In this document: piece after piece, positions 32,272 through 45,849 of the stretch
Layout: the number at the start of each line of letters is the position of its first letter
Numbering within the stretch: position 1 is the first letter of the stretch
Assembly: GCA_009829735.1 (NCBI GenBank)
Contig: CM020618.1
Location: 17,097,346 to 17,161,345 of the forward strand
Length of the DNA: 64,000 bases
DNA from: Pyropia yezoensis
Lineage: Eukaryota > Rhodophyta > Bangiophyceae > Bangiales > Bangiaceae
Reading direction: 5' to 3'
Translations under genes and position numbers: made by a program
Notes under the pieces: generated by a model
What the model saw: the letters and a program-made list of their open reading frames with translations, nothing else
What the model was told of the DNA's origin: nothing
Databases searched by the model: none

Positions 32272-35200
32272 ATGTCACTCGGCGCCTCCCTGCTGGCGGA
32301 CCCGTCAGGTGTTAACGACAGCTTTCTGTTGGGCGTGTACCCGGCCCTGAGCGACGCACCGCCTGGCCGTGCCGCCAGGCTACTCCAAGTATCAGAGCGA
32401 TTCGAGCTCGTACGTAATGTGCCTCGCTGGGTGGGTGAAGCTGCCACCACTGCGGACGATGGTACGGACACACCGCTCGTTCGCGCGGCCAGGAATGGCT
32501 ATGAAACCGTTGTTCAGCTCCTGTTGAGTATGGATGGCAACATCGTTGAGGCAGATGAAAATGATGCTGCGACGGCACTGGTGGTCGCAGCACAGATTGG
32601 ACACAATGGGGTCGTGCGGCTCCTGCTTAGTGCTGGCGCCGGCCTGGACGCTACAGATCAAGATGGCTGGACAGCGCTGCAGCTAGTGGCTTATTCTGGA
32701 GACGTTGTTACGGCAATACAGCTCATCAGCGCAGGCGTTGCCGTCAATACCAAGGACATCAACGGCCTAACCGCACTCCACTTGGCGGCGTACGCGGGGC
32801 ACGACGGTATGGTTGAGGTGCTTCTAACTGCGGGCGCAGACGTGCACGCGGCTGCTACGAGCGCTCATGCAGCAGTGGCGACTCAACTGCACGCACAGGG
32901 CGCGAAAAACATGACGCTGCAGGTGGCGGGGGCGTCGGTGGACGTTGCGGGCTCTGATGGTGGCGTGACGGCGCTGCTGATGGCGGCGCAGAACGGGCAC
33001 GACGCGGTGGTGGAGCAGCTGTTAGCGGCGGGTGCGGGGGTGAATGTGGCCAAGAGGAGCGGGGAGACGCCGCTGGTGCGGGCGGCGCAAAACGGACACG
33101 ACGCGGTAGTGGAACGGCTTTTGGCAGCGGGGGCGGACGTTGGCGCGTTGGACGAGGACGGGAATACAGCGCTGCATTTGGCAGCGTACAATGGGCACGC
33201 TGGCGCGGCGCGGCTGCTGGTTGGTGCGGGCGCGGAGGTGGACGCGAGAAGGGCGGACGGTGCGACGGCGGTGCTGCTGGCGGCGTATGGGGGCCATGCA
33301 GAGGTGGTTGGGTCGCTGCTGGCGGCGGGGGCGTCGGTGGACGTTGCGGGCTCTGATGGTGGCGTGACGGCGCTGCTGATGGCGGCGCAGAATGGGCACG
33401 ACGCGGTGGTGGAGCAGCTGTTAGCGACGGGTGCGGGGGTGAATGTGGCCAAGAGGAGCGGGGAGACGCCGCTGGTGCGGGCGGCGCAAAACGGACACGA
33501 CGCGGTAGTGGAACGGCTTTTGGCAGCGGGGGCGGACGTTGGCGCGTTGGACGAGGACGGGAATACACCGCTGCATTTGGCAGCGTACAATGGGCACGCT
33601 GGTGCGGCGCGGCTGTTGGTTGGTGCGGGCGCGGAGGTGGACGCGAGAAATGCCGACGGTGCGACGGCGGTGCTGCTGGCGGCGTATGGGGGCCATGCAG
33701 AGGTGGTTGGGTCGCTGCTGGCGGCGGGGGCGTCGGTGGACGTTGCGGGCTCTGATGGTGGCGTGACGGCGCTGCTGATGGCGGCGCAGAATGGGCACGA
33801 CGCGGTGGTGGAGCAGCTGTTAGCGACGGGTGCGGGGGTGAATGTGGCCAAGAGGAGCGGGGAGACGCCGCTGGTGCGGGCGGCGCAAAACGGACACGAC
33901 GCGGTAGTGGAACGGCTTTTGGCAGCGGGGGCGGACGTTGGCGCAGCGGGTGAAGACGGGGGTACACCGCTGCATTTGGCAGCGTACAATGGGCACGCTG
34001 GCGCGGCGCGGCTGCTGGTTGGTGCGGGCGCGGAGGTGGACGCGAGAAGGGCGGACGGTGCGACGGCGGTGCTGCTGGCGGCGTATGGGGGCCATGCAGA
34101 GGTGGTTGGGTCGCTGCTGGCGGCGGGGGCGTCGGTGGACGTTGCGGGCTCTGATGGTGGCGTGACGGCGTTGCTGATGGCGGCGCAGAATGGGCACGAC
34201 GCGGTGGTGGAGCAGCTGTTAGCGGCGGGTGCGGGGGTGAATGTGGCCAAGAGGAGCGGGGAGACGCCGCTGGTGCGGGCGGCGCAAAACGGACACGACG
34301 CGGTAGTGGAACGGCTTTTGGCAGCGGGGGCGGACGTTGGCGCAGCGGGTGAAGACGGGGGTACACCGCTGCATTTGGCAGCGTACAATGGGCACGCTGG
34401 CGCGGCGCGGCTGCTGGTTGGTGCGGGCGCGGAGGTGGACGCGAGAAGGGCGGACGGTGCGACGGCGGTGCTGCTGGCGGCGTATGGGGGCCATGCAGAG
34501 GTGGTTGGGTCGCTGCTGGCGGCGGGGGCGTCGGTGGACGTTGCGGGCTCTGATGGTGGCGTGACGGCGCTGCTGATGGCGGCGCAGAATGGGCACGACG
34601 CGGTGGTGGAGCAGCTGTTAGCGACGGGTGCGGGGGTGAATGTGGCCAAGAGGAGCGGGGAGACGCCGCTGGTGCGGGCGGCGCAAAACGGACACGACGC
34701 GGTAGTGGAACGGCTTTTGGCAGCGGGGGCGGACGTTGGCGCGTTGGACGAGGACGGGAATACAGCGCTGCATTTGGCAGCGTACAATGGGCACGCTGGC
34801 GCGGCGCGGCTGCTGGTTGGTGCGGGCGCGGAGGTGGACGCGAGAAGGGCGGACGGTGCGACGGCGGTGCTGCTGGCGGCGTATGGGGGCCATGCAGAGG
34901 TGGTTGGGTCGCTGCTGGCGGCGGGGGCGTCGGTGGACGTTGCGGGCTCTGATGGTGGCGTGACGGCGCTGCTGATGGCGGCGCAGAATGGGCACGACGC
35001 GGTGGTGGATCAGCTGTTAGCGGCGGGTGCGGGGGTGAATGTGGCCAAGAGGAGCGGGGAGACGCCGCTGGTGCGGGCGGCGCAAAACGGACACGACGCG
35101 GTAGTGGAACGGCTTTTGGCAGCGGGGGCGGACGTTGGCGCAGCGGGTGAAGACGGGGGTACACCGCTGCATTTGGCAGCGTACAATGGGCACGCTGGCG

Positions 35201-38200
35201 CGGCGCGGCTGCTGGTTGGTGCGGGCGCGGAGGTGGACGCGAGAAGGGCGGACGGTGCGACGGCGGTGCTGCTGGCGGCGTATGGGGGCCATGCAGAGGT
35301 GGTTGGGTCGCTGCTGGCGGCGGGGGCGTCGGTGGACGTTGCGGGCTCTGATGGTGGCGTGACGGCGCTGCTGATGGCGGCGCAGAATGGGCACGACGCG
35401 GTGGTGGAGCAGCTGTTAGCGACGGGTGCGGGGGTGAATGTGGCCAAGAGGAGCGGGGAGACGCCGCTGGTGCGGGCGGCGCAAAACGGACACGACGCGG
35501 TAGTGGAACGGCTTTTGGCAGCGGGGGCGGACGTTGGCGCGTTGGACGAGGACGGGAATACACCGCTGCATTTGGCAGCGTACAATGGGCACGCTGGTGC
35601 GGCGCGGCAGTTGGTTGGTGCGGGCGCGGAGGTGGACGCGAGAAATGCCGACGGTGCGACGGCGGTGCTGCTGGCGGCGTATGGGGGCCATGCAGAGGTG
35701 GTTGGGTCGCTGCTGGCGGCGGGGGCGTCGGTGGACGTTGCGGGCTCTGATGGTGGCGTGACGGCGTTGCTGATGGCGGCGCAGAATGGGCACGACGCGG
35801 TGGTGGAGCAGCTGTTAGCGACGGGTGCGGGGGTGAATGTGGCCAAGAGGAGCGGGGAGACGCCGCTGGTGCGGGCGGCGCAAAACGGACACGACGCGGT
35901 AGTGGAACGGCTTTTGGCAGCGGGGGCGGACGTTGGCGCAGCGGGTGAAGACGGGGGTACACCGCTGCATTTGGCAGCGTACAATGGGCACGCTGGCGCG
36001 GCGCGGCTGCTGGTTGGTGCGGGCGCGGAGGTGGACGCGAGAAGGGCGGACGGTGCGACGGCGGTGCTGCTGGCGGCGTATGGGGGCCATGCAGAGGTGG
36101 TTGGGTCGCTGCTGGCGGCGGGGGCGTCGGTGGACGTTGCGGGCTCTGATGGTGGCGTGACGGCGTTGCTGATGGCGGCGCAGAATGGGCACGACGCGGT
36201 GGTGGAGCAGCTGTTAGCGGCGGGTGCGGGGGTGAATGTGGCCAAGAGGAGCGGGGAGACGCCGCTGGTGCGGGCGGCGCAAAACGGACACGACGCGGTA
36301 GTGGAACGGCTTTTGGCAGCGGGGGCGGACGTTGGCGCAGCGGGTGAAGACGGGGGTACACCGCTGCATTTGGCAGCGTACAATGGGCACGCTGGCGCGG
36401 CGCGGCTGCTGGTTGGTGCGGGCGCGGAGGTGGACGCGAGAAGGGCGGACGGTGCGACGGCGGTGCTGCTGGCGGCGTATGGGGGCCATGCAGAGGTGGT
36501 TGGGTCGCTGCTGGCGGCGGGGGCGTCGGTGGACGTTGCGGGCTCTGATGGTGGCGTGACGGCGCTGCTGATGGCGGCGCAGAATGGGCACGACGCGGTG
36601 GTGGAGCAGCTGTTAGCGACGGGTGCGGGGGTGAATGTGGCCAAGAGGAGCGGGGAGACGCCGCTGGTGCGGGCGGCGCAAAACGGACACGACGCGGTAG
36701 TGGAACGGCTTTTGGCAGCGGGGGCGGACGTTGGCGCAGCGGGTGAAGACGGGGGTACACCGCTGCATTTGGCAGCGTACAATGGGCACGCTGGCGCGGC
36801 GCGGCTGCTGGTTGGTGCGGGCGCGGAGGTGGACGCGAGAAGGGCGGACGGTGCGACGGCGGTGCTGCTGGCGGCGTATGGGGGCCATGCAGAGGTGGTT
36901 GGGTCGCTGCTGGCGGCGGGGGCGTCGGTGGACGTTGCGGGCTCTGATGGTGGCGTGACGGCGCTGCTGATGGCGGCGCAGAATGGGCACGACGCGGTGG
37001 TGGAGCAGCTGTTAGCGACGGGTGCGGGGGTGAATGTGGCCAAGAGGAGCGGGGAGACGCCGCTGGTGCGGGCGGCGCAAAACGGACACGACGCGGTAGT
37101 GGAACGGCTTTTGGCAGCGGGGGCGGACGTTGGCGCAGCGGGTGAAGACGGGGGTACACCGCTGCATTTGGCAGCGTACAATGGGCACGCTGGCGCGGCG
37201 CGGCTGCTGGTTGGTGCGGGCGCGGAGGTGGACGCGAGAAGGGCGGACGGTGCGACGGCGGTGCTGCTGGCGGCGTATGGGGGCCATGCAGAGGTGGTTG
37301 GGTCGCTGCTGGCGGCGGGGGCGTCGGTGGACGTTGCGGGCTCTGATGGTGGCGTGACGGCGCTGCTGATGGCGGCGCAGAATGGGCACGACGCGGTGGT
37401 GGAGCAGCTGTTAGCGACGGGTGCGGGGGTGAATGTGGCCAAGAGGAGCGGGGAGACGCCGCTGGTGCGGGCGGCGCAAAACGGACACGACGCGGTAGTG
37501 GAACGGCTTTTGGCAGCGGGGGCGGACGTTGGCGCAGCGGGTGAAGACGGGGGTACACCGCTGCATTTGGCAGCGTACAATGGGCACGCTGGCGCGGCGC
37601 GGCTGCTGGTTGGTGCGGGCGCGGAGGTGGACGCGAGAAGGGCGGACGGTGCGACGGCGGTGCTGCTGGCGGCGTATGGGGGCCATGCAGAGGTGGTTGG
37701 GTCGCTGCTGGCGGCGGGGGCGTCGGTGGACGTTGCGGGCTCTGATGGTGGCGTGACGGCGCTGCTGATGGCGGCGCAGAATGGGCACGACGCGGTGGTG
37801 GAGCAGCTGTTAGCGACGGGTGCGGGGGTGAATGTGGCCAAGAGGAGCGGGGAGACGCCGCTGGTGCGGGCGGCGCAAAACGGACACGACGCGGTAGTGG
37901 AACGGCTTTTGGCAGCGGGGGCGGACGTTGGCGCAGCGGGTGAAGACGGGGGTACACCGCTGCATTTGGCAGCGTACAATGGGCACGCTGGCGCGGCGCG
38001 GCTGCTGGTTGGTGCGGGCGCGGAGGTGGACGCGAGAAGGGCGGACGGTGCGACGGCGGTGCTGCTGGCGGCGTATGGGGGCCATGCAGAGGTGGTTGGG
38101 TCGCTGCTGGCGGCGGGGGCGTCGGTGGACGTTGCGGGCTCTGATGGTGGCGTGACGGCGTTGCTGATGGCGGCGCAGAATGGGCACGACGCGGTGGTGG

Positions 38201-41200
38201 AGCAGCTGTTAGCGGCGGGTGCGGGGGTGAATGTGGCCAAGAGGAGCGGGGAGACGCCGCTGGTGCGGGCGGCGCAAAACGGACACGACGCGGTAGTGGA
38301 ACGGCTTTTGGCAGCGGGGGCGGACGTTGGCGCAGCGGGTGAAGACGGGGGTACACCGCTGCATTTGGCAGCGTACAATGGGCACGCTGGCGCGGCGCGG
38401 CTGCTGGTTGGTGCGGGCGCGGAGGTGGACGCGAGAAGGGCGGACGGTGCGACGGCGGTGCTGCTGGCGGCGTATGGGGGCCATGCAGAGGTGGTTGGGT
38501 CGCTGCTGGCGGCGGGGGCGTCGGTGGACGTTGCGGGCTCTGATGGTGGCGTGACGGCGCTGCTGATGGCGGCGCAGAATGGGCACGACGCGGTGGTGGA
38601 GCAGCTGTTAGCGACGGGTGCGGGGGTGAATGTGGCCAAGAGGAGCGGGGAGACGCCGCTGGTGCGGGCGGCGCAAAACGGACACGACGCGGTAGTGGAA
38701 CGGCTTTTGGCAGCGGGGGCGGACGTTGGCGCGTGGGGAAGACGGGATACACCGCTGCATTTGGCAGCGTACAATGGGCACGCTGGCGCGGCGCGGCTGC
38801 TGGTTGGTGCGGGCGCGGAGGTGGACGCGAGAAGGGCGGACGGTGCGACGGCGGTGCTGCTGGCGGCGTATGGGGGCCATGCAGAGGTGGTTGGGTCGCT
38901 GCTGGCGGCGGGGGCGTCGGTGGACGTTGCGGGCTCTGATGGTGGCGTGACGGCGTTGCTGATGGCGGCGCAGAATGGGCACGACGCGGTGGTGGAGCAG
39001 CTGTTAGCGGCGGGTGCGGGGGTGAATGTGGCCAAGAGGAGCGGGGAGACGCCGCTGGTGCGGGCGGCGCAAAACGGACACGACGCGGTAGTGGAACGGC
39101 TTTTGGCAGCGGGGGCGGACGTTGGCGCAGCGGGTGAAGACGGGGGTACACCGCTGCATTTGGCAGCGTACAATGGGCACGCTGGCGCGGCGCGGCTGCT
39201 GGTTGGTGCGGGCGCGGAGGTGGACGCGAGAAGGGCGGACGGTGCGACGGCGGTGCTGCTGGCGGCGTATGGGGGCCATGCAGAGGTGGTTGGGTCGCTG
39301 CTGGCGGCGGGGGCGTCGGTGGACGTTGCGGGCTCTGATGGTGGCGTGACGGCGCTGCTGATGGCGGCGCAGAATGGGCACGACGCGGTGGTGGAGCAGC
39401 TGTTAGCGACGGGTGCGGGGGTGAATGTGGCCAAGAGGAGCGGGGAGACGCCGCTGGTGCGGGCGGCGCAAAACGGACACGACGCGGTAGTGGAACGGCT
39501 TTTGGCAGCGGGGGCGGACGTTGGCGCAGCGGGTGAAGACGGGGGTACACCGCTGCATTTGGCAGCGTACAATGGGCACGCTGGCGCGGCGCGGCTGCTG
39601 GTTGGTGCGGGCGCGGAGGTGGACGCGAGAAGGGCGGACGGTGCGACGGCGGTGCTGCTGGCGGCGTATGGGGGCCATGCAGAGGTGGTTGGGTCGCTGC
39701 TGGCGGCGGGGGCGTCGGTGGACGTTGCGGGCTCTGATGGTGGCGTGACGGCGTTGCTGATGGCGGCGCAGAATGGGCACGACGCGGTGGTGGAGCAGCT
39801 GTTAGCGGCGGGTGCGGGGGTGAATGTGGCCAAGAGGAGCGGGGAGACGCCGCTGGTGCGGGCGGCGCAAAACGGACACGACGCGGTAGTGGAACGGCTT
39901 TTGGCAGCGGGGGCGGACGTTGGCGCAGCGGGTGAAGACGGGGGTACACCGCTGCATTTGGCAGCGTACAATGGGCACGCTGGCGCGGCGCGGCTGCTGG
40001 TTGGTGCGGGCGCGGAGGTGGACGCGAGAAGGGCGGACGGTGCGACGGCGGTGCTGCTGGCGGCGTATGGGGGCCATGCAGAGGTGGTTGGGTCGCTGCT
40101 GGCGGCGGGGGCGTCGGTGGACGTTGCGGGCTCTGATGGTGGCGTGACGGCGCTGCTGATGGCGGCGCAGAATGGGCACGACGCGGTGGTGGAGCAGCTG
40201 TTAGCGACGGGTGCGGGGGTGAATGTGGCCAAGAGGAGCGGGGAGACGCCGCTGGTGCGGGCGGCGCAAAACGGACACGACGCGGTAGTGGAACGGCTTT
40301 TGGCAGCGGGGGCGGACGTTGGCGCGTTGGACGAGGACGGGAATACACCGCTGCATTTGGCAGCGTACAATGGGCACGCTGGCGCGGCGCGGCTGCTGGT
40401 TGGTGCGGGCGCGGAGGTGGACGCGAGAAGGGCGGACGGTGCGACGGCGGTGCTGCTGGCGGCGTATGGGGGCCATGCAGAGGTGGTTGGGTCGCTGCTG
40501 GCGGCGGGGGCGTCGGTGGACGTTGCGGGCTCTGATGGTGGCGTGACGGCGTTGCTGATGGCGGCGCAGAATGGGCACGACGCGGTGGTGGAGCAGCTGT
40601 TAGCGGCGGGTGCGGGGGTGAATGTGGCCAAGAGGAGCGGGGAGACGCCGCTGGTGCGGGCGGCGCAAAACGGACACGACGCGGTAGTGGAACGGCTTTT
40701 GGCAGCGGGGGCGGACGTTGGCGCAGCGGGTGAAGACGGGGGTACACCGCTGCATTTGGCAGCGTACAATGGGCACGCTGGCGCGGCGCGGCTGCTGGTT
40801 GGTGCGGGCGCGGAGGTGGACGCGAGAAGGGCGGACGGTGCGACGGCGGTGCTGCTGGCGGCGTATGGGGGCCATGCAGAGGTGGTTGGGTCGCTGCTGG
40901 CGGCGGGGGCGTCGGTGGACGTTGCGGGCTCTGATGGTGGCGTGACGGCGCTGCTGATGGCGGCGCAGAATGGGCACGACGCGGTGGTGGAGCAGCTGTT
41001 AGCGACGGGTGCGGGGGTGAATGTGGCCAAGAGGAGCGGGGAGACGCCGCTGGTGCGGGCGGCGCAAAACGGACACGACGCGGTAGTGGAACGGCTTTTG
41101 GCAGCGGGGGCGGACGTTGGCGCAGCGGGTGAAGACGGGGGTACACCGCTGCATTTGGCAGCGTACAATGGGCACGCTGGCGCGGCGCGGCTGCTGGTTG

Positions 41201-44200
41201 GTGCGGGCGCGGAGGTGGACGCGAGAAGGGCGGACGGTGCGACGGCGGTGCTGCTGGCGGCGTATGGGGGCCATGCAGAGGTGGTTGGGTCGCTGCTGGC
41301 GGCGGGGGCGTCGGTGGACGTTGCGGGCTCTGATGGTGGCGTGACGGCGTTGCTGATGGCGGCGCAGAATGGGCACGACGCGGTGGTGGAGCAGCTGTTA
41401 GCGGCGGGTGCGGGGGTGAATGTGGCCAAGAGGAGCGGGGAGACGCCGCTGGTGCGGGCGGCGCAAAACGGACACGACGCGGTAGTGGAACGGCTTTTGG
41501 CAGCGGGGGCGGACGTTGGCGCAGCGGGTGAAGACGGGGGTACACCGCTGCATTTGGCAGCGTACAATGGGCACGCTGGCGCGGCGCGGCTGCTGGTTGG
41601 TGCGGGCGCGGAGGTGGACGCGAGAAGGGCGGACGGTGCGACGGCGGTGCTGCTGGCGGCGTATGGGGGCCATGCAGAGGTGGTTGGGTCGCTGCTGGCG
41701 GCGGGGGCGTCGGTGGACGTTGCGGGCTCTGATGGTGGCGTGACGGCGCTGCTGATGGCGGCGCAGAATGGGCACGACGCGGTGGTGGAGCAGCTGTTAG
41801 CGACGGGTGCGGGGGTGAATGTGGCCAAGAGGAGCGGGGAGACGCCGCTGGTGCGGGCGGCGCAAAACGGACACGACGCGGTAGTGGAACGGCTTTTGGC
41901 AGCGGGGGCGGACGTTGGCGCAGCGGGTGAAGACGGGGGTACACCGCTGCATTTGGCAGCGTACAATGGGCACGCTGGCGCGGCGCGGCTGCTGGTTGGT
42001 GCGGGCGCGGAGGTGGACGCGAGAAGGGCGGACGGTGCGACGGCGGTGCTGCTGGCGGCGTATGGGGGCCATGCAGAGGTGGTTGGGTCGCTGCTGGCGG
42101 CGGGGGCGTCGGTGGACGTTGCGGGCTCTGATGGTGGCGTGACGGCGTTGCTGATGGCGGCGCAGAATGGGCACGACGCGGTGGTGGAGCAGCTGTTAGC
42201 GGCGGGTGCGGGGGTGAATGTGGCCAAGAGGAGCGGGGAGACGCCGCTGGTGCGGGCGGCGCAAAACGGACACGACGCGGTAGTGGAACGGCTTTTGGCA
42301 GCGGGGGCGGACGTTGGCGCAGCGGGTGAAGACGGGGGTACACCGCTGCATTTGGCAGCGTACAATGGGCACGCTGGCGCGGCGCGGCTGCTGGTTGGTG
42401 CGGGCGCGGAGGTGGACGCGAGAAGGGCGGACGGTGCGACGGCGGTGCTGCTGGCGGCGTATGGGGGCCATGCAGAGGTGGTTGGGTCGCTGCTGGCGGC
42501 GGGGGCGTCGGTGGACGTTGCGGGGCTCTGATGGTGGCGTGACGGCGTGCTGATGGCGGCGCAGAATGGGCACGACGCGGTGGTGGAGCAGCTGTTAGCG
42601 GCGGGTGCGGGGGTGAATGTGGCCAAGAGGAGCGGGGAGACGCCGCTGGTGCGGGCGGCGCAAAACGGACACGACGCGGTAGTGGAACGGCTTTTGGCAG
42701 CGGGGGCGGACGTTGGCGCAGCGGGTGAAGACGGGGGTACACCGCTGCATTTGGCAGCGTACAATGGGCACGCTGGCGCGGCGCGGCTGCTGGTTGGTGC
42801 GGGCGCGGAGGTGGACGCGAGAAGGGCGGACGGTGCGACGGCGGTGCTGCTGGCGGCGTATGGGGGCCATGCAGAGGTGGTTGGGTCGCTGCTGGCGGCG
42901 GGGGCGTCGGTGGACGTTGCGGGCTCTGATGGTGGCGTGACGGCGCTGCTGATGGCGGCGCAGAATGGGCACGACGCGGTGGTGGAGCAGCTGTTAGCGA
43001 CGGGTGCGGGGGTGAATGTGGCCAAGAGGAGCGGGGAGACGCCGCTGGTGCGGGCGGCGCAAAACGGACACGACGCGGTAGTGGAACGGCTTTTGGCAGC
43101 GGGGGCGGACGTTGGCGCAGCGGGTGAAGACGGGGGTACACCGCTGCATTTGGCAGCGTACAATGGGCACGCTGGCGCGGCGCGGCTGCTGGTTGGTGCG
43201 GGCGCGGAGGTGGACGCGAGAAGGGCGGACGGTGCGACGGCGGTGCTGCTGGCGGCGTATGGGGGCCATGCAGAGGTGGTTGGGTCGCTGCTGGCGGCGG
43301 GGGCGTCGGTGGACGTTGCGGGCTCTGATGGTGGCGTGACGGCGCTGCTGATGGCGGCGCAGAATGGGCACGACGCGGTGGTGGAGCAGCTGTTAGCGGC
43401 GGGTGCGGGGGTGAATGTGGCCAAGAGGAGCGGGGAGACGCCGCTGGTGCGGGCGGCGCAAAACGGACACGACGCGGTAGTGGAACGGCTTTTGGCAGCG
43501 GGGGCGGACGTTGGCGCAGCGGGTGAAGACGGGGGTACACCGCTGCATTTGGCAGCGTACAATGGGCACGCTGGCGCGGCGCGGCTGCTGGTTGGTGCGG
43601 GCGCGGAGGTGGACGCGAGAAGGGCGGACGGTGCGACGGCGGTGCTGCTGGCGGCGTATGGGGGCCATGCAGAGGTGGTTGGGTCGCTGCTGGCGGCGGG
43701 GGCGTCGGTGGACGTTGCGGGCTCTGATGGTGGCGTGACGGCGCTGCTGATGGCGGCGCAGAATGGGCACGACGCGGTGGTGGAGGAGCTGTTAGCGACG
43801 GGTGCGGGGGTGAATGTGGCCAAGAGGAGCGGGGAGACGCCGCTGGTGCGGGCGGCGCAAAACGGACACGAAGCGGTAGTGGAACGGCTTTTGGCAGCGG
43901 GGGCGGACGTTGGCGCAGCGGGTGAAGACGGGGGTACACCGCTGCATTTGGCAGCGTACAATGGGCACGCTGGCGCGGCGCGGCTGCTGGTTGGTGCGGG
44001 CGCGGAGGTGGACGCGAGAAGGGCGGACGGTGCGACGGCGGTGCTGCTGGCGGCGTATGGGGGCCATGCAGAGGTGGTTGGGTCGCTGCTGGCGGCGGGG
44101 GCGTCGGTGGACGTTGCGGGCTCTGATGGTGGCGTGACGGCGCTGCTGATGGCGGCGCAGAATGGGCACGACGCGGTGGTGGAGCAGCTGTTAGCGACGG

Positions 44201-45849
44201 GTGCGGGGGTGAATGTGGCCAAGAGGAGCGGGGAGACGCCGCTGGTGCGGGCGGCGCAAAACGGACACGACGCGGTAGTGGAACGGCTTTTGGCAGCGGG
44301 GGCGGACGTTGGCGCAGCGGGTGAAGACGGGGGTACACCGCTGCATTTGGCAGCGTACAATGGGCACGCTGGCGCGGCGCGGCTGCTGGTTGGTGCGGGC
44401 GCGGAGGTGGACGCGAGAAGGGCGGACGGTGCGACGGCGGTGCTGCTGGCGGCGTATGGGGGCCATGCAGAGGTGGTTGGGTCGCTGCTGGCGGCGGGGG
44501 CGTCGCGGCGGGGCGCACGCCCCCTCGCCCCCCACCGCCACCGCCACGGCGGGGCGGTCCCGGGCGGCCGCGCCTCTGGCCGCGTGGCAGACGGTGCCGG
44601 TGGGGGGGGCGGTCGGACCCGCGGGTGGCCAATACCCCCAGGCGACCCCGCCGCCGCCGGGGCGCACCCCCCTCGCCCAGACAACGAGGAGGGGGCGGGC
44701 GTGCTGGGGTCGGGGGGATGCCGGGGGGGGGGGGGGGGGGGGGAGCGTGAGGGGGGGGCGCGCCGGGGGCGGCGGAGGGGCGCGCAAGCGCGCCCCCCTC
44801 CCCCCGCAACGGTAGAAAAGAGGGGGGGAGCGAAAGGGGGGCGCCCAGAAAACAAAGGCCGCCGGCCGCGGACAGGGGGGGCGCGCGCCGGGGACGGTCC
44901 CCGGCGGCGGCGGCCCGCCGGTCGAGACCCGGCCGCCGCCCTCGAGGGCGCAAACTCCCCCGCCAATGACGTCAAGGGCGGCGGGCCTCGACCGCCCGCC
45001 GGTGCGCGGGACGGGCTGGCGAGGAGGCGGCGTGGGGTCACAAAGGGCGGGAGGGGGAAGGGGGGGGGGGGGTCGGCGATCAGGGAGGTGCGGCGGTGGG
45101 TGGCTGGCTGGGGGGTGGGAGGCGGGGACGCGGCTGTGCGCGTTGTGAGGCTATCACGAGAGCACACAGGGCGGGGTCACGCGGCGTGGGCCCCGCGACC
45201 GACAGCCACAGAAGGCGCGTCGCGCCCAGTGCGGGCGGCCGTCGCGTCGCCCACGTGTGCGGTGCCAAGCGGGGCGGGTCAGGTGTCGTCTCTAGAAGCG
45301 GCTGCGTGCAGGCCGTCCCCCTTTCGGGGGGGGCGCCACGCAGCGGGAAGGGGGGTGTTGGCAAAGGCGCGGGCGCCGCCCCCCAGCACAGCCCCCCCCC
45401 CCAGAGGGGGCGGCGACCGACGACAGGGGCGGCGCAAGCCCTGCTTGCAGCATCGTTCGTCTCGTGGCCGACCTTTCCCGTTCACGCTCTGCCACACAAC
45501 GTGTCGCAATCCGCGCCGTTTCCCCCTGGCCCAGTCCCGGGGGGGGGGGGGTGCTGGCCCGGCAGGCCAACCCATTGGTCTGCGAAGCGTGATGGCCGTC
45601 CCCGCCCCAGACACGCCACGGCAGCGCCCCACTAGAAAAAAACCCACCGGTGGCCCTTCTCGAGGGGGCCCCTCCCGCCCCCGCGTCGCCGTGCAGGCTT
45701 CCTCCGTAGAGATTCTACAGATTTTCATGGGACAGGGGGCTGATCCAGTCCACAAAAAGACCATCACAAGGTTCCCCGGCCCGACGGCGCTCGGCAGAGA
45801 GGCGGGGCCGGCGCCGGCCAACCGGCGACCCCCACAGTGGCGACTGTGA
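32272..45849 (+). CDS. Giant ankyrin-repeat protein (frame interrupted once, 3' end doubtful)
   Basis: ATG at 32272. Residues 1-60 are non-repeat. Residues about 65-215 are five diverged ankyrin repeats with ordinary codon use (TPLVRAARNGYETVVQLLL, TALHLAAYAGHDGMVEVLL). From 32932, 29 near-identical 133-residue units follow, each four ankyrin repeats, giving about 116 more. The frame is open to 42531, where an extra G near 42523 creates TGA. A one-base loss near 42547 restores the frame, so these may be sequencing errors. The units end at 44505 and the frame then runs through Arg/Gly/Pro low-complexity sequence to 45849, which is unlikely to be native. Ankyrin stacks bind proteins; a partner cannot be named. 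No signal peptide, membrane span or kinase/DEATH-type domain is seen. Confidence 0.8.
32932..44505 (+). repeat. Tandem array of 29 x 399-bp units (each four ankyrin repeats)
   Basis: Unit starts are spaced exactly 399 bp; one unit (around 38608-39003) is 396 bp. The four sub-repeats are 34, 33, 33 and 33 residues. Copies differ at few positions: LLAAGAG or LLATGAG, ALDEDGN or AAGEDGG, ARRADG or ARNADG, ctg or ttg before CTGATGG. Units alternate LLAAG/LLATG over long stretches (798-bp higher-order period), and units 2-4 are repeated as units 7-9. Because 399 is divisible by three, two antisense frames are also open along the array. Confidence 0.97.

Noticed and set aside
32932-44505. CRISPR array or satellite DNA as an explanation of the 399-bp repeat
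   Set aside because: There are no spacers, the unit codes four consensus ankyrin repeats in frame, and the array joins a diverged ankyrin N-terminus.
32855-45167. Two antisense open frames of over 3,300 and 4,000 codons across the ankyrin array
   Set aside because: They exist because the 399-bp unit is divisible by three and GC-rich; the products are Pro/Arg or Ser/Ala low complexity. The plus-strand frame has clear ankyrin motifs.
44506-45849. C-terminal 450 codons of the ankyrin frame
   Set aside because: Sequence past the array break is homopolymeric and shifts with any G-run error; not credible as native protein.
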